NCBI RefSeq assembly: GCF_002776695.1
Contig: NZ_LFJC01000003.1
Coordinates: 6,854,774-6,918,773 of the forward strand
Length of the DNA: 64,000 bases
Direction: 5' to 3'
Origin: Bradyrhizobium nitroreducens
Lineage (GTDB): Bacteria > Pseudomonadota > Alphaproteobacteria > Rhizobiales > Xanthobacteraceae
A program made the translations under genes and the position numbers. The notes under the pieces are model-generated. The model was given only the letters and a program-made list of their open reading frames with translations, searched no databases and was not told the origin of the DNA. Positions 34,466-43,629 of the stretch are shown in pieces (within the stretch, counting starts at the first letter, position 1; each line of letters starts with the position of its first letter).

Positions 34466-34669
34466 TCAGCTGCGTTTCGGCGATGCCGCGATCGGCGCAA
34501 GTCCAGCGTCCGTCATGCGTGCCGGCAACAGGGCCATGACCGCGAGCCGTTCCGTACTTTCCATGGCGTGCCAGCGCGCGATCTCGGGCAAGGTCCGGCC
34601 GCAGCCGAAGCAAAGCTTGGTTTTGGGATCGATCATGCAGACGGCGACGCACGGCGTTTCTTTGCTCAT
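34466..34669 (-). CDS. DUF1289 domain protein
   Basis: A 67-residue protein with the family pattern TPCVAVCMIDPKTKLCFGCGRTLPEIARWHAM, four cysteines that probably bind a metal. The role of DUF1289 proteins is unknown. ATG 34,669 gives the usual short N-terminus; a longer start at 34,705 is less likely. It lies 28 bases upstream of the aspartic-protease start and is probably in the same operon. Confidence 0.85.
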   Translation of the reverse strand: MSKETPCVAVCMIDPKTKLCFGCGRTLPEIARWHAMESTERLAVMALLPARMTDAGLAPIAASPKRS

Positions 34670-34713
34670 TCGGACATAGTGGGGGATTGTCGGGCATGTC
34701 TGCAAGCATCTGG

Positions 34714-36309
34714 TTAGGAGCCTGTGCCGGCGCTCATGATCGGCTTGTGGCGCGCCCGGCGCTTCTCCTCGGGCAGCACGGAATTCTCCGGTTGGAGCGG
34801 CGGGGAATCATCCGATAGCGGCGCCAGCGCGCTCATCACGCGTTCCGGCGGGAAGGTGACGATCACTTCGGTGCCGATGCGCAGCTTCGATTTCAGCGTG
34901 AACGTGCCGCCATGCAGGTCGATCAGATTCTTGGCGATCGGCAGGCCGAGGCCGGCGCCCTGTTCGGCCGATTTGATCGAGTTGGAGCCCTGGCCAAACG
35001 AAGCGAGCACGACCGGGATCTCGTCCTCAGGGATTCCGGAGCCGGAATCCTTCACCGAGAGATATTGTCCACCCGACGCGGTCCAACCCGCCTTGAGCCA
35101 GATCTCGCCGCCCTGCGGGGTGAACTTGATCGAGTTGGAAATCAGGTTGAGCACGACCTGGCGGATCGCGCGCTCGTCGGCCCAGAGCCGCGGCATGCCC
35201 TGCTCGAAGACTTCGTGAATGGTGATGCCGCGGCTCGAGGCACGCAGCTTCATCAGATGATGGCAGTCGGCGACGATGCCGACCAGCGACACGGCTTCCT
35301 CGTTGAGCTCGTAACGGCCGGCCTCGATCCGCGAGAGGTCGAGGATCTCGTTGATGAGGTTGAGCAGGTGGACGCCGGAATTATGAATGTCCGCCGAGTA
35401 CTCCTTGTAGACCGGCACCGCATGCGCGCCGAAGATCTCACTCTTCATCACCTCGGAGAAGCCGAGGATGGCGTTCAGCGGAGTACGCAGCTCGTGGCTC
35501 ATCTGCGCAAGGAAGCGCGACTTGGCGACATTGGCGGACTCGGCGCGGTGACGCGCTTCGTCGGAGATCGCCTTGGCCTGTTCGAGCTCGCCGATCAGCG
35601 CGTCCTTCTCGGCCCGCGCCTCGAGCGTCGCGAAGGTCGAGGAATGCAGGCGATGCGCCAGCAGCACGAAATAGCCTTCTGCAGCAATCGCGAGCGCAGC
35701 CAGGATATAGTTGTCCAGCGAGCCGGTCATCGCGAAGCTCAGCGCCATCGCAACCGCGACCGGCGCGGTGGCGGCGAGGGCGGCGATCGGCAGGTTCGCG
35801 GCGAGCATGCTCGACACTGCGATCACCAGCAGCATCAGGAACATCATCAGCGTTTCCGTGACCATGTCGAGCACGGGATGGATCAGGATCGCCATCCAGC
35901 ACAGGCCGTAGAGCAGGTCGAGCACGACGAAGCGCGTCCGCCATGCCCGCGTTGCCGCGGGCGAGGCGGGCTCGGTCAGGAAGCGCCGGCAGCTGCGGAT
36001 CATCGCGGCGTGGATGCAGAGCATGCCGACGGTCCAGGCGGCGGCCGGGATCGGCTGCATCCACAGGCCGAACAGCACGCCGGTTGCGACCACCAGCAGC
36101 ATCACGACATAGGAAGCCGACAGCCGGGTCTGGGCATATTGGCGCAGCATCTCGGCGTCGAAGGCCGGACGGGTTCCACTGGTCGACGTTAACTTGTCCC
36201 GCGCCTCGCGCACCCGCTGCGCCGCAGCCCTTCGGCTGCTCGCCGATGGAGCGCTCACCGGCTCGGCCGGAAGCTGCACTACCTCAGGCTTTTCAGCGGG
36301 GTTACTCAT
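34714..36309 (-). CDS. Membrane sensor histidine kinase (HisKA-HATPase)
   Basis: A 531-residue kinase. Residues ~60-215 contain about six membrane helices and no large periplasmic loop. A coiled coil (residues ~225-265) follows, then HisKA with the phospho-acceptor His272 in FLAQMSHELRTPLNAILGFSEV. The HATPase domain is marked by VVLNLISNSIKFTPQGG (N box), VKDSGSGIPEDEIP (G1) and GAGLGLPIAKNLIDLHGG (G2). It resembles the PleC/DivJ-type cell-cycle kinases of alphaproteobacteria in its HisKA sequence, but this is family-level similarity only. No response regulator is adjacent. The start ATG 36,309 is preferred over 36,333. Confidence 0.88.
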   Translation of the reverse strand: MSNPAEKPEVVQLPAEPVSAPSASSRRAAAQRVREARDKLTSTSGTRPAFDAEMLRQYAQTRLSASYVVMLLVVATGVLFGLWMQPIPAAAWTVGMLCIHAAMIRSCRRFLTEPASPAATRAWRTRFVVLDLLYGLCWMAILIHPVLDMVTETLMMFLMLLVIAVSSMLAANLPIAALAATAPVAVAMALSFAMTGSLDNYILAALAIAAEGYFVLLAHRLHSSTFATLEARAEKDALIGELEQAKAISDEARHRAESANVAKSRFLAQMSHELRTPLNAILGFSEVMKSEIFGAHAVPVYKEYSADIHNSGVHLLNLINEILDLSRIEAGRYELNEEAVSLVGIVADCHHLMKLRASSRGITIHEVFEQGMPRLWADERAIRQVVLNLISNSIKFTPQGGEIWLKAGWTASGGQYLSVKDSGSGIPEDEIPVVLASFGQGSNSIKSAEQGAGLGLPIAKNLIDLHGGTFTLKSKLRIGTEVIVTFPPERVMSALAPLSDDSPPLQPENSVLPEEKRRARHKPIMSAGTGS

Positions 36310-36447
36310 CAAGCAACAACGATTCCTGCCCACGCCGGACGCGGGCCTTCTGCATTGTCTATCTCTGGCAAGAAATCCTTAAGAGGTGACTTAAGGAGCT
36401 AAAGAATTACGTTAACCCGGCGTTAATTCGGATCCGGCCCGCGCCGT

Positions 36448-37728
36448 TCAGTGCAGCGCCGCGTGCTGCACGATGTAGACCGCCGCTCCCGCCAGATATC
36501 CCATCAGCGCGGGGCCCGCGATGCGGCGGGCGTACCAGAAGAACTCGATCTTCTCGAGGCCCATGGCGGCAACGCCCGCGGCCGAGCCGATGATCAGGAT
36601 CGAGCCGCCGGTCCCGGCGCAATAGGCGATGAACTCCCAGATGAAGCTATCTGGCGGATATTGCACCAGATTGTACATGCCCATGGTGGCAGCGACGAGC
36701 GGCACGTTGTCGATGATGGCGCTCAGGAGGCCGAGCAGGATCACGATGATGTCGAGGCGACCGACCGTGGCGTCGAGCCATTTCGCGAGCAGCTCGAGGA
36801 CGCGGGCGTGCTCCAGGCATGCCACCGCCATGAGGATGCCGACGAAGAACACGATGGAGCTCATGTCGATGCGCGTCAGGGCATGGACGAGGGTGAGGGG
36901 CCGGCGCGCGTCCTCGTCCTTGTGACGGTGAACGACCTCGCCGACCAGCCAGAGGATGCCCAGCCCGAAAAGGATACCCATGAAGGGCGCAAGGTGCGTC
37001 ACGGCCTTGAAAACTGGAACCGCAACCAGGGTGCCGAGGCCGAGATAGAACATCAGATTGCGCTCGAACGCCTCGACCCGGAGGGCCTGCTCTCCCCCTT
37101 GCAGCGGAGGGATGATCTCTTTTCCCCTGAGCGAGTAGCCGATGACGAGCAGCGGGATCAGAAGGTTGACCAGCGACGGCAGGAACACCGACTTCATGAT
37201 GCTGACGGGAGAGATCTGGCCCCCGATCCAGAGCATCGTGGTCGTGACGTCGCCGATCACGGTCCAGGCGCCGCCGGCATTGGCGGCGATCACGATGATG
37301 GAGGCGAACAGCAGGCGATCGCTCTTGTTGCCGATCAGCTTCTGGATCAGCGAGATCATCACGATGGTGGTCGTCAGATTGTCGAGGATCGCGCTCAGGA
37401 AGAACGTCACGAAGCCGATGATCCACATCAGCGTGGTCTGCTTCGTGGTGCGGATGACCGAGGTGATGACTTCGAAGCCGTTGTGGGCGTCGATCACCTC
37501 GACGATCGTCATGGCGCCGATCAGGAAGAAGACGATCTGCGCGGTCGAGGCGACGGATTCGTCGAGCTGGTGGTTGACGAGCGAGGCATCGCCGATGGAC
37601 ATCGCATAGATGGTCCAGAGCAGGCCCGCTCCCAGGAGCGCCGAAGCGCTCTTGTTGACGCCGAGGGGATGTTCGAGCGCGATGGCAGCATACGCAACGA
37701 TGAAAACGGCGGCGATCACGCTCAGCAA
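36448..37728 (-). CDS. nhaD: NhaD-type Na+/H+ antiporter
   Basis: A 426-residue membrane protein with about 11-12 helices. Diagnostic segments are FFLIGAMTIVEVIDAHNGFEVI near residue 68, FFLSAILDNLTTTIVMISLIQKLIGNKSDRLL near residue 110-140, ANAGGAWTVIGDVTTTMLWIGG near residue 155 and LLSAIIDNVPLVAATMGMY near residue 350. Paired DN motifs in opposing helices are the ion site of this IT-superfamily antiporter. It exports Na+ or Li+ in exchange for protons. It starts 114 bases before the oxidoreductase stop on the same strand. Confidence 0.9.
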   Translation of the reverse strand: MLSVIAAVFIVAYAAIALEHPLGVNKSASALLGAGLLWTIYAMSIGDASLVNHQLDESVASTAQIVFFLIGAMTIVEVIDAHNGFEVITSVIRTTKQTTLMWIIGFVTFFLSAILDNLTTTIVMISLIQKLIGNKSDRLLFASIIVIAANAGGAWTVIGDVTTTMLWIGGQISPVSIMKSVFLPSLVNLLIPLLVIGYSLRGKEIIPPLQGGEQALRVEAFERNLMFYLGLGTLVAVPVFKAVTHLAPFMGILFGLGILWLVGEVVHRHKDEDARRPLTLVHALTRIDMSSIVFFVGILMAVACLEHARVLELLAKWLDATVGRLDIIVILLGLLSAIIDNVPLVAATMGMYNLVQYPPDSFIWEFIAYCAGTGGSILIIGSAAGVAAMGLEKIEFFWYARRIAGPALMGYLAGAAVYIVQHAALH

Positions 37729-37842
37729 GTCAATTCCCCCCGGAATTCGTTCTTCGGCTCAATGCTGGGCCCGTCGCGGCGGGCGCCGCGTCGAGACCCC
37801 GCGAGGGCCGCAGCTGCCCGGCTGCGGCCGTCGATGCATTCC

Positions 37843-38715
37843 TCAGCGCTGCAGGCGGGCGAGCAGGCTCGACGTATCCCAGCGCTTGCCGCCCATCTTC
37901 TCGACCTCGGAATAGAACTGGTCGACCAGCGCGGTGACGGGAAGGTTGGCGCCATTGCGGCGGGCTTCGGCGATCGCGATCGAGAGGTCCTTGCGCATCC
38001 ATTCGACCGCAAAGCCGAAATCGTACTTGTCTTCGTTCATGGTCTTGTAGCGGTTCTCCATCTGCCAGGACTGCGCGGCCCCCTTCGAGATGGTCTCGAT
38101 CACAGCGGCGACGTCGAGCCCGCTCTTCTTGGCGAAGTGGATTCCCTCGGAGAGGCCCTGCACCAGCCCGGCGATGCAGATCTGGTTGACCATCTTGGTC
38201 AGCTGGCCGCTTCCGGCGGGTCCGAGCAGCTTGCACATCCGCGCATAGGCGCCCGTGATGATCGGCTCGGCGCCGGAATACGCATCCTGCGCGCCGCCGC
38301 ACATCACCGTCAGCACACCGTTCTCGGCGCCGGCCTGGCCGCCGGAGACCGGCGCATCGACGAATTTGAAGCCCGCCTTGGTGGCGGCGGCGTCCAGCTC
38401 ACGGGCGACCTCGGCGGAGGCGGTGGTGTGGTCGACGAAGGTCGCCCCCTTCTTCATGCCGGCAAAGGCGCCGTCGGCGCCGATCGTGACCGCGCGCAGG
38501 TCGTTGTCGTTGCCGACGCAGCACATCACGAAATCCTGCCCCTCGGCGGCCGCCTTCGGGGTCGCCGCCGTCTTGCCGCCAAACTTGTCCGCCCATTCCT
38601 TCGCCTTGGCCGCGGTGCGGTTGTAGACGGTGACCTCATGGCCCCCTTTTTTCACGAGGTGTCCGGCCATGGGGAAGCCCATCACGCCGAGACCGAGGAA
38701 AGCGACTTTAGCCAT
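37843..38715 (-). CDS. Beta-hydroxyacid dehydrogenase (3-hydroxyisobutyrate / tartronate semialdehyde reductase family)
   Basis: A 290-residue NAD(P)-dependent enzyme. The Rossmann motif FLGLGVMGFPMAGHLVKKG opens the protein, and NRT at the end of the second strand suggests NADPH preference. The substrate motif DAPVSGGQAGAENGVLTVMCGG is near residue 118 and the catalytic lysine lies in GQLTKMVNQ near residue 170. The exact substrate (3-hydroxyisobutyrate, glycerate or succinic semialdehyde) is unresolved. It is divergent from the VOC gene at 38,915. Confidence 0.9.
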   Translation of the reverse strand: MAKVAFLGLGVMGFPMAGHLVKKGGHEVTVYNRTAAKAKEWADKFGGKTAATPKAAAEGQDFVMCCVGNDNDLRAVTIGADGAFAGMKKGATFVDHTTASAEVARELDAAATKAGFKFVDAPVSGGQAGAENGVLTVMCGGAQDAYSGAEPIITGAYARMCKLLGPAGSGQLTKMVNQICIAGLVQGLSEGIHFAKKSGLDVAAVIETISKGAAQSWQMENRYKTMNEDKYDFGFAVEWMRKDLSIAIAEARRNGANLPVTALVDQFYSEVEKMGGKRWDTSSLLARLQR

Positions 38716-38914
38716 GTGTGGTACCTTGTCCGTAGTTTTGAGTTTTTACGGTTGTAGCCGGGCGAGGGCGCCGGGCGGCGTCCCCGAAGTTCCGCTGCAA
38801 GGGCGGACCGGAGGGGCACCATAAACCGTTAAGGGCGGAGGGCAACGGCTTCGTTTGGCGGCCCCCTGTGCTAGGATACGGGACCTAAGGACTTCAAAAA
38901 AAGGGAGCGAGAGC

Positions 38915-39364
38915 ATGGCATCGGGCTTGGGCGGTGTGAGCGTTGGCGTCCTCGATCATTTCAACATCCGGACCCGGAATCTGGGCGAGACCGTCCGTTT
39001 CTACGAGGATGTGCTGGGCCTGGAAAAAGGCCCCCGGCCGAATTTCGCCTTTCCCGGCGCCTGGATGTACAGCGAAGGCAAGGCGGTGGTGCATCTCGTC
39101 GATATTTCCGCGACCGCAGAGCCGCAGAAGCCGGATTCCGGCGTCGTCCATCATGTCGCCTTCGTCAGCCGCGGCTTCGACGGCATGAAGCAGCGGCTGG
39201 CATCCAAGGGCATGACGTTCGACTCCCGCCAGGTGCCCGGCGGCGAGCTCTGGCAGATCTTCGTCAACGATCCCAACGGGGTCATGATCGAGCTGAATTA
39301 CGAGGCCGCCACGGAGCAGGGGGCGGCGCCCGCCGAGAATGCCGGCGATATCGGCAGGCAGTAG
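38915..39364 (+). CDS. VOC-family protein
   Basis: A 149-residue single-module glyoxalase-fold protein. DHFNIRTRNLGETVRFYEDVLGL gives the first metal histidine, VVHHVAFVSRGFDGMKQRL the second, and NDPNGVMIELNYE the closing glutamate. The substrate is unknown; lyase, dioxygenase and resistance roles are all possible. The start ATG 38,915 has a purine-rich ribosome site (aagggagcga) nearby; a longer reading from 38,855 lacks similarity. Confidence 0.85.
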   Translation: MASGLGGVSVGVLDHFNIRTRNLGETVRFYEDVLGLEKGPRPNFAFPGAWMYSEGKAVVHLVDISATAEPQKPDSGVVHHVAFVSRGFDGMKQRLASKGMTFDSRQVPGGELWQIFVNDPNGVMIELNYEAATEQGAAPAENAGDIGRQ

Positions 39365-39418
39365 CCTTTTGGGCGTTTCCGCTCTAATGGGGCATCCTGA
39401 ACTTTGAGGAGATGCGCT

Positions 39419-40561
39419 TTGAGCGTGACGCAGCAACAGGTTCTCGACAGCCTCGCCAGGATCAAGTCGCCCCGCGGGGTCGCGCTCACCAATGCCAATG
39501 TGCTGAGCGCGATCAGCGCGTCGGACGGCAAGGTGTTCTTCTCGATCAATGTCGATGCTGCCGAGGCCAGGGCCTGGGAATCCGTCCGGGCCGAGGCCGA
39601 GGCCGCCGTGCGCACCATTCCCGGCGTCACCACCGTCATGGTGGCGCTGACCGCCGAGCGCAAGCCGGGCTCCGCCCCGCCGCCACCCCCGCAGCCAAGT
39701 CGTGGCACGCCGGGCGTGCAGCCGGTCCACGCCCACAAGCCGCCGCCACAGGGTGGCGCCCAATCGCCGATGGCGCGGCAGTCGGAGATCCCCGGCGTCG
39801 CCGCGGTGATCGCGGTCGCCTCCGGCAAGGGCGGCGTCGGCAAGTCGACCACCGCGCTGAACCTGGCGCTGGGCCTGCGCGACCTCGGTCTCAAGGTCGG
39901 GCTGCTCGATGCCGACATTTACGGACCTTCGGTGCCGCGGCTAACCGGCCTGCACGACAAGCCGGAGCTGAACGGCGAGCGAAAAATGATTCCGCTTCGG
40001 CGCTTCGGCCTCGCCATCATGTCGATCGGCTTCCTGGTCGAGGAAGAGACCGCGATGATCTGGCGCGGCCCCATGGTGATGTCGGCGGTGACTCAGATGC
40101 TGCGCGACGTCGAATGGGGCAAGCTCGACGTGCTGGTCGTCGACATGCCGCCGGGCACCGGAGATGCCCAGCTCACGCTGGCGCAGAACGTGCCATTGAA
40201 GGGCGCGGTGATCGTCTCGACCCCGCAGGACCTGTCCCTGATCGACGCGCGGCGGGGGCTTGCCATGTTCAAGAAGGTCAACGTGCCCGTGCTCGGCATC
40301 GTCGAGAACATGAGCTACTTCCAGTGCCCGCATTGCGGCACGCGGTCGGACATTTTCGGCCACGGCGGGGCGCGGCACGAGGCCGAGAAGCTCAAGGTCC
40401 CCTTCCTCGGCGAGATACCGCTGCACATGGCGATTCGGGCCAGCTCGGATGCCGGCAATCCCGTCGTCGACAGCGAGCCGGACGGTCCCCATGCGGCGAT
40501 CTACCGCGCCATTGCAGGGCAGGTCCGGGACCAGCTCAAGGGCGTCATCGCGCCGGCCTGA
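39419..40561 (+). CDS. apbC: Mrp/ApbC-family iron-sulfur cluster carrier ATPase
   Basis: A 380-residue P-loop protein. Residues ~1-85 are a MIP18/DUF59-like domain, followed by a proline-rich linker (~88-120). The ATPase then begins with the deviant Walker A ASGKGGVGKSTTALNLALGL. VVDMPPGTGDAQLTLAQ is the switch II region, and CPHC in YFQCPHCGTRSDIFG is the cluster-binding pair near residue 305. It binds and delivers Fe-S clusters in the cytoplasm. The start is TTG 39,419, eight bases after a gaggag ribosome site; an in-frame TTG 39,404 is less likely. Confidence 0.9.
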   Translation: MSVTQQQVLDSLARIKSPRGVALTNANVLSAISASDGKVFFSINVDAAEARAWESVRAEAEAAVRTIPGVTTVMVALTAERKPGSAPPPPPQPSRGTPGVQPVHAHKPPPQGGAQSPMARQSEIPGVAAVIAVASGKGGVGKSTTALNLALGLRDLGLKVGLLDADIYGPSVPRLTGLHDKPELNGERKMIPLRRFGLAIMSIGFLVEEETAMIWRGPMVMSAVTQMLRDVEWGKLDVLVVDMPPGTGDAQLTLAQNVPLKGAVIVSTPQDLSLIDARRGLAMFKKVNVPVLGIVENMSYFQCPHCGTRSDIFGHGGARHEAEKLKVPFLGEIPLHMAIRASSDAGNPVVDSEPDGPHAAIYRAIAGQVRDQLKGVIAPA

Positions 40562-40779
40562 ATCGCGCGCCGGCGGCACGCCTTTTCGTACTTTTTGGGG
40601 ACATGCGACTTTCGTAGAGCCCCGTCATGCCATTGTCGCGTTCCGCCAGCGGGGCTTCCGTGGTAAAGGCCCACGGCAGTCAAGCCCCTTCGGTTCGACG
40701 CGGCCTAACGCGTCGCCGGAATGAGCGGCGGCAAGAAGAGAAGTCAAGGGGAAACGCCCCAGCAAGGAGAGACCTGAAG

Positions 40780-41868
40780 ATGAAGCGTCGTGATTTTCTG
40801 AAAGTGTCGGCGGCAGGCGCGGCGGCGACCGCGGTGGCCTCGCCGGCGATCGCGCAGTCCTCGCCCGAGATCAAGTGGCGCCTGACTTCGAGCTTCCCGA
40901 AGTCGCTGGACACCATCTATGGCGGCGCCGAGCAGGTGGCAAAGTACGTCGCCGAGATGACCGACAACAAATTCCAGATCCAGGTGTTCGCCGGCGGCGA
41001 GATCGTTCCGGCCCTGCAGGCGCTCGATGCGACGTCCAACGGCACCGTCGAGATGTGCCACACCGTCTCGTACTACTATGTCGGCAAGGACCCGACCTTC
41101 GCGATCTACGCCTCGGTGCCGTTCGGCCTCAACGCGCGCCAGCAGAATTCGTGGCTGTTCCAGGGCGGCGGCAACGAGCTCGCCAACGAGTTCTTCAAGA
41201 AGTCGAACGTGATCGGCTTCCCCTGCGGCAACACCGGCACCCAGATGGGCGGCTGGTTCCGCAAGGAGATCAAGACCGTCGCCGACCTCTCCGGCCTCAA
41301 GATGCGCATCGGCGGCATTGCCGGTCAGGTGCTTCAGAAGGTCGGCGTGGTGCCGCAGCAGCTCGCCGGCGGCGACATCTATCCGGCGCTGGAGAAGGGC
41401 ACCATCGACGCCGCCGAGTGGGTCGGCCCCTACGATGACGAGAAGCTCGGCTTCGCCAAGGTCGCCAAGTACTACTATTATCCGGGCTTCTGGGAAGGCG
41501 GTCCGACCGTCCACGCCTTCGCCAACCTGGAGAAGTGGAATGCGCTGCCGAAGAACTACCAGGCGATCCTCACCAACGCGATGACCAATGCCAACACCTG
41601 GATGGCCGCGCGCTACGACATGCAGAACCCGGCGGCCCTGAAGCGCCTGGTTGCCGGCGGCACCCAGCTTCGTCCCTTCACCAACGAGGTGCTGGAAGCC
41701 TGCCTCAAGGCGACCAACGAGCTCTGGGGCGAGATCTCGGCCAAGAACCCCGACTTCAAGAAGTCGATCGACGCGATGCAGGCCTACCGCTCCGACGAAT
41801 ATCTGTGGTGGCAGGTTGCCGAATATACCTACGACAGCTTCATGATCCGCTCGCGCACGCGCGGCTGA
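40780..41868 (+). CDS. TRAP transporter substrate-binding protein (DctP type), copy 1, Tat-exported
   Basis: A 362-residue periplasmic protein. The N-terminus MKRRDFLKVSAAGAAATAVA is a textbook twin-arginine signal (RRDFLK) with cleavage near AIAQS. The DctP fold shows in WRLTSSFPKSLDTIYGGAEQVAKYV, FAGGEIVPALQALDATSNGT and MRIGGIAGQVLQKVGVVPQQL. The GTIDAAEWVGPYDDEKLGF segment is typical of the subgroup that binds 2-oxoacids and similar carboxylates, often as dimers. It is a close paralogue of the next gene and has the same length. The start is supported by aaggaga upstream. Confidence 0.9.
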   Translation: MKRRDFLKVSAAGAAATAVASPAIAQSSPEIKWRLTSSFPKSLDTIYGGAEQVAKYVAEMTDNKFQIQVFAGGEIVPALQALDATSNGTVEMCHTVSYYYVGKDPTFAIYASVPFGLNARQQNSWLFQGGGNELANEFFKKSNVIGFPCGNTGTQMGGWFRKEIKTVADLSGLKMRIGGIAGQVLQKVGVVPQQLAGGDIYPALEKGTIDAAEWVGPYDDEKLGFAKVAKYYYYPGFWEGGPTVHAFANLEKWNALPKNYQAILTNAMTNANTWMAARYDMQNPAALKRLVAGGTQLRPFTNEVLEACLKATNELWGEISAKNPDFKKSIDAMQAYRSDEYLWWQVAEYTYDSFMIRSRTRG

Positions 41869-41896
41869 TCGCCTCATCCTAAAGTCGCAAGACCGG

Positions 41897-41931
41897 AAAG
41901 CCCGGCCTCCGTGGAGGCCGGGCTTTTTCTT
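41897..41931 (+). terminator. Strong intrinsic terminator
   Basis: AAAGCCCGGCCTCC at 41,897-41,910 pairs with GGAGGCCGGGCTTT at 41,913-41,926, followed by a T-rich run. It lies 28 bases after the first DctP stop, so the two DctP genes are likely separate transcription units. Confidence 0.9.
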
Positions 41932-42035
41932 TGCCGCAGTGCGATCGCGATGGAATTAGGTCGCCGCTTGCGCCATGCTGGTCCCAAGCCTCGGAAAGAA
42001 GGCTCACAATCACTGATACATCAGGGCAGGAAATC

Positions 42036-43124
42036 ATGAAGAGAAGAGACTTCATCAAGGTCACAGGACTTGGCGCGGCCGGCGCGGCCACGCTCGCGGC
42101 TCCCGCGATCGCGCAATCGATGCCGGAAATCAAATGGCGCATGCCGACGAGCTGGCCGAAATCGCTCGACACGCTGTTTGGCGGCGCCGAGATGATGTGC
42201 AAGATGGTCGCGGAGGCGACCGACAACAAATTCCAGATCCAGATCTTCGCGGCAGGCGAGATCGTGCCGGGCCTTCAGGTGCTCGACGCCGTGCAGAACG
42301 GCACCTGCGAAATCGGCCACACCGCGTCCTACTATTATTTCGGCAAGGATCCGACCTTCACCTTCGGATCGGCCGTGCCGTTCGGCCCGAACATGCGCAT
42401 CAACCAGGCCTGGTACATGCAGGGCGGCGGGCGCGAAGTGCTCAACGAGTTCTACAAGGGCTACAACGTCGTCTCGCTGCTCGCAGGCAACACCGGTTGT
42501 CAGATGGGCGGCTGGTTCAGGAAAGAGGTCAACACGCCCGAGGATCTCAGCGGCATGAAATTCCGCATCGGCGGCTTCGCCGGCCGTGTGCTCCAGAAGC
42601 TCGGTGTCGTGCCGCAGCAGCTCGCCGGCGGCGACATCTATCCCGCGCTGGAAAAGGGCACCATCGACGCCGCCGAATGGGTCGGCCCCTATGACGACGA
42701 GAAGCTCGGCTTCTACAAGATCGCGCCGCACTACTACTATCCCGGCTGGTGGGAAGGCGGGCCGATGCTGCTGGCCTTCGTCAACCTCGACAAGTGGAAC
42801 GCGCTGCCGAAATATTACCAGAGCGTGCTGGAGCAGGCCGGCCACTACGCCAACAACTACATGATGGCGCGCTACGACACCGCCAATCCGCTGGCGCTGA
42901 AGAAGCTGCTGGCGGGCGGCGCCAAGCTGCACGCCTTCTCGCCGGCGATCATGGATGCCTGCTACAAGGCCGCCAAGGAGCTGCACGCCGAAGTCGCTGC
43001 GACCAACCCCAACTTCAAGAAGGTGCACGACTCGCTCGCCAAGTTCACGGGCGACGGCTACGCCTGGTTCCAGGTCGCCGAGGTCGGCTACGACATCTTC
43101 ATGGCGCGGCGCTCGCAGAGCTGA
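42036..43124 (+). CDS. TRAP transporter substrate-binding protein (DctP type), copy 2, Tat-exported
   Basis: A 362-residue paralogue of the preceding gene. It has the same twin-arginine signal style (MKRRDFIKVTGLGAAGAATL) and the same core segments (WRMPTSWPKSLDTLFGGAEMM, FAAGEIVPGLQVLDAVQNGT, FRIGGFAGRVLQKLGVVPQQL, GTIDAAEWVGPYDDEKLGF). Differences cluster in the ligand-lobe segments (MCHTVSYYY versus IGHTASYYY; SVPFGLNARQQNSW versus AVPFGPNMRINQAW), so the two may recognise different acids. The start has a gcagga ribosome site. The membrane subunits lie 5.7 kb away on the other strand. Confidence 0.9.
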   Translation: MKRRDFIKVTGLGAAGAATLAAPAIAQSMPEIKWRMPTSWPKSLDTLFGGAEMMCKMVAEATDNKFQIQIFAAGEIVPGLQVLDAVQNGTCEIGHTASYYYFGKDPTFTFGSAVPFGPNMRINQAWYMQGGGREVLNEFYKGYNVVSLLAGNTGCQMGGWFRKEVNTPEDLSGMKFRIGGFAGRVLQKLGVVPQQLAGGDIYPALEKGTIDAAEWVGPYDDEKLGFYKIAPHYYYPGWWEGGPMLLAFVNLDKWNALPKYYQSVLEQAGHYANNYMMARYDTANPLALKKLLAGGAKLHAFSPAIMDACYKAAKELHAEVAATNPNFKKVHDSLAKFTGDGYAWFQVAEVGYDIFMARRSQS

Positions 43125-43147
43125 TCACGCATCACCGATCGGTGCAG

Positions 43148-43179
43148 CGCCCCGGAGCGAAGGCTCCGGGGCCTTTTTT
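43148..43179 (+). terminator. Strong intrinsic terminator
   Basis: CCCCGGAGC at 43,150-43,158 pairs with GCTCCGGGG at 43,163-43,171 across GAAG, followed by CC and six T. It closes the second DctP gene. Confidence 0.9.
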
Positions 43180-43629
43180 CGTTCGTCCAAGGGAGCCCCA
43201 ACTCAAAATTCGAAAAACAACCCCATGCACAGTAGCCAACGGGTTGATAGGTCGTAAGAAAATCAGCGGTGCAGCAGCTCGGGCGGAGTCGGAACGCTTT
43301 GACTCGTCGGGCAAAACAGGGCCGGACGCGATCGTCGAATAATCCGAAATAGGATTCGTCGCCCGCGCGGCCGAAGTTGGACGCTCGTAACCTTGCCGTG
43401 AACACGATGCGTAGTTTTGCGGTGTTCCTTTCGCGAAAGGGGCGGGCTATCGGGAGCCTGCAATCGGGCTGGAGTCGCGGCCTTCGGCGTATTTCTGCGC
43501 CATCCGGACTTCACGGTACGATATACCGGACTCAACCAGTCCCGACCAAATTCAGCGTTTCATCGAATGCGGCGACATCTTGATCCTCGATCGAGATGTC
43601 GAAGAGCCGTTTCCGGTCGGTATCTATCA
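43180..43629. other. Gene-free spacer, possible dispersed repeat
   Basis: About 450 bases lie between the terminator and the MarR gene. Frames on both strands are short and have no recognisable domain. The part 43,190-43,330 is less GC-rich than the surroundings and has the look of non-coding repeat sequence seen in Bradyrhizobium intergenic regions; this is recollection of pattern, not a search result. The last ~100 bases should hold the MarR promoter. Confidence 0.35.

Noticed and set aside
36451..38757. A 768-codon open frame on the plus strand
   Set aside because: It is the antisense shadow of nhaD and the beta-hydroxyacid dehydrogenase and has no recognisable domain.
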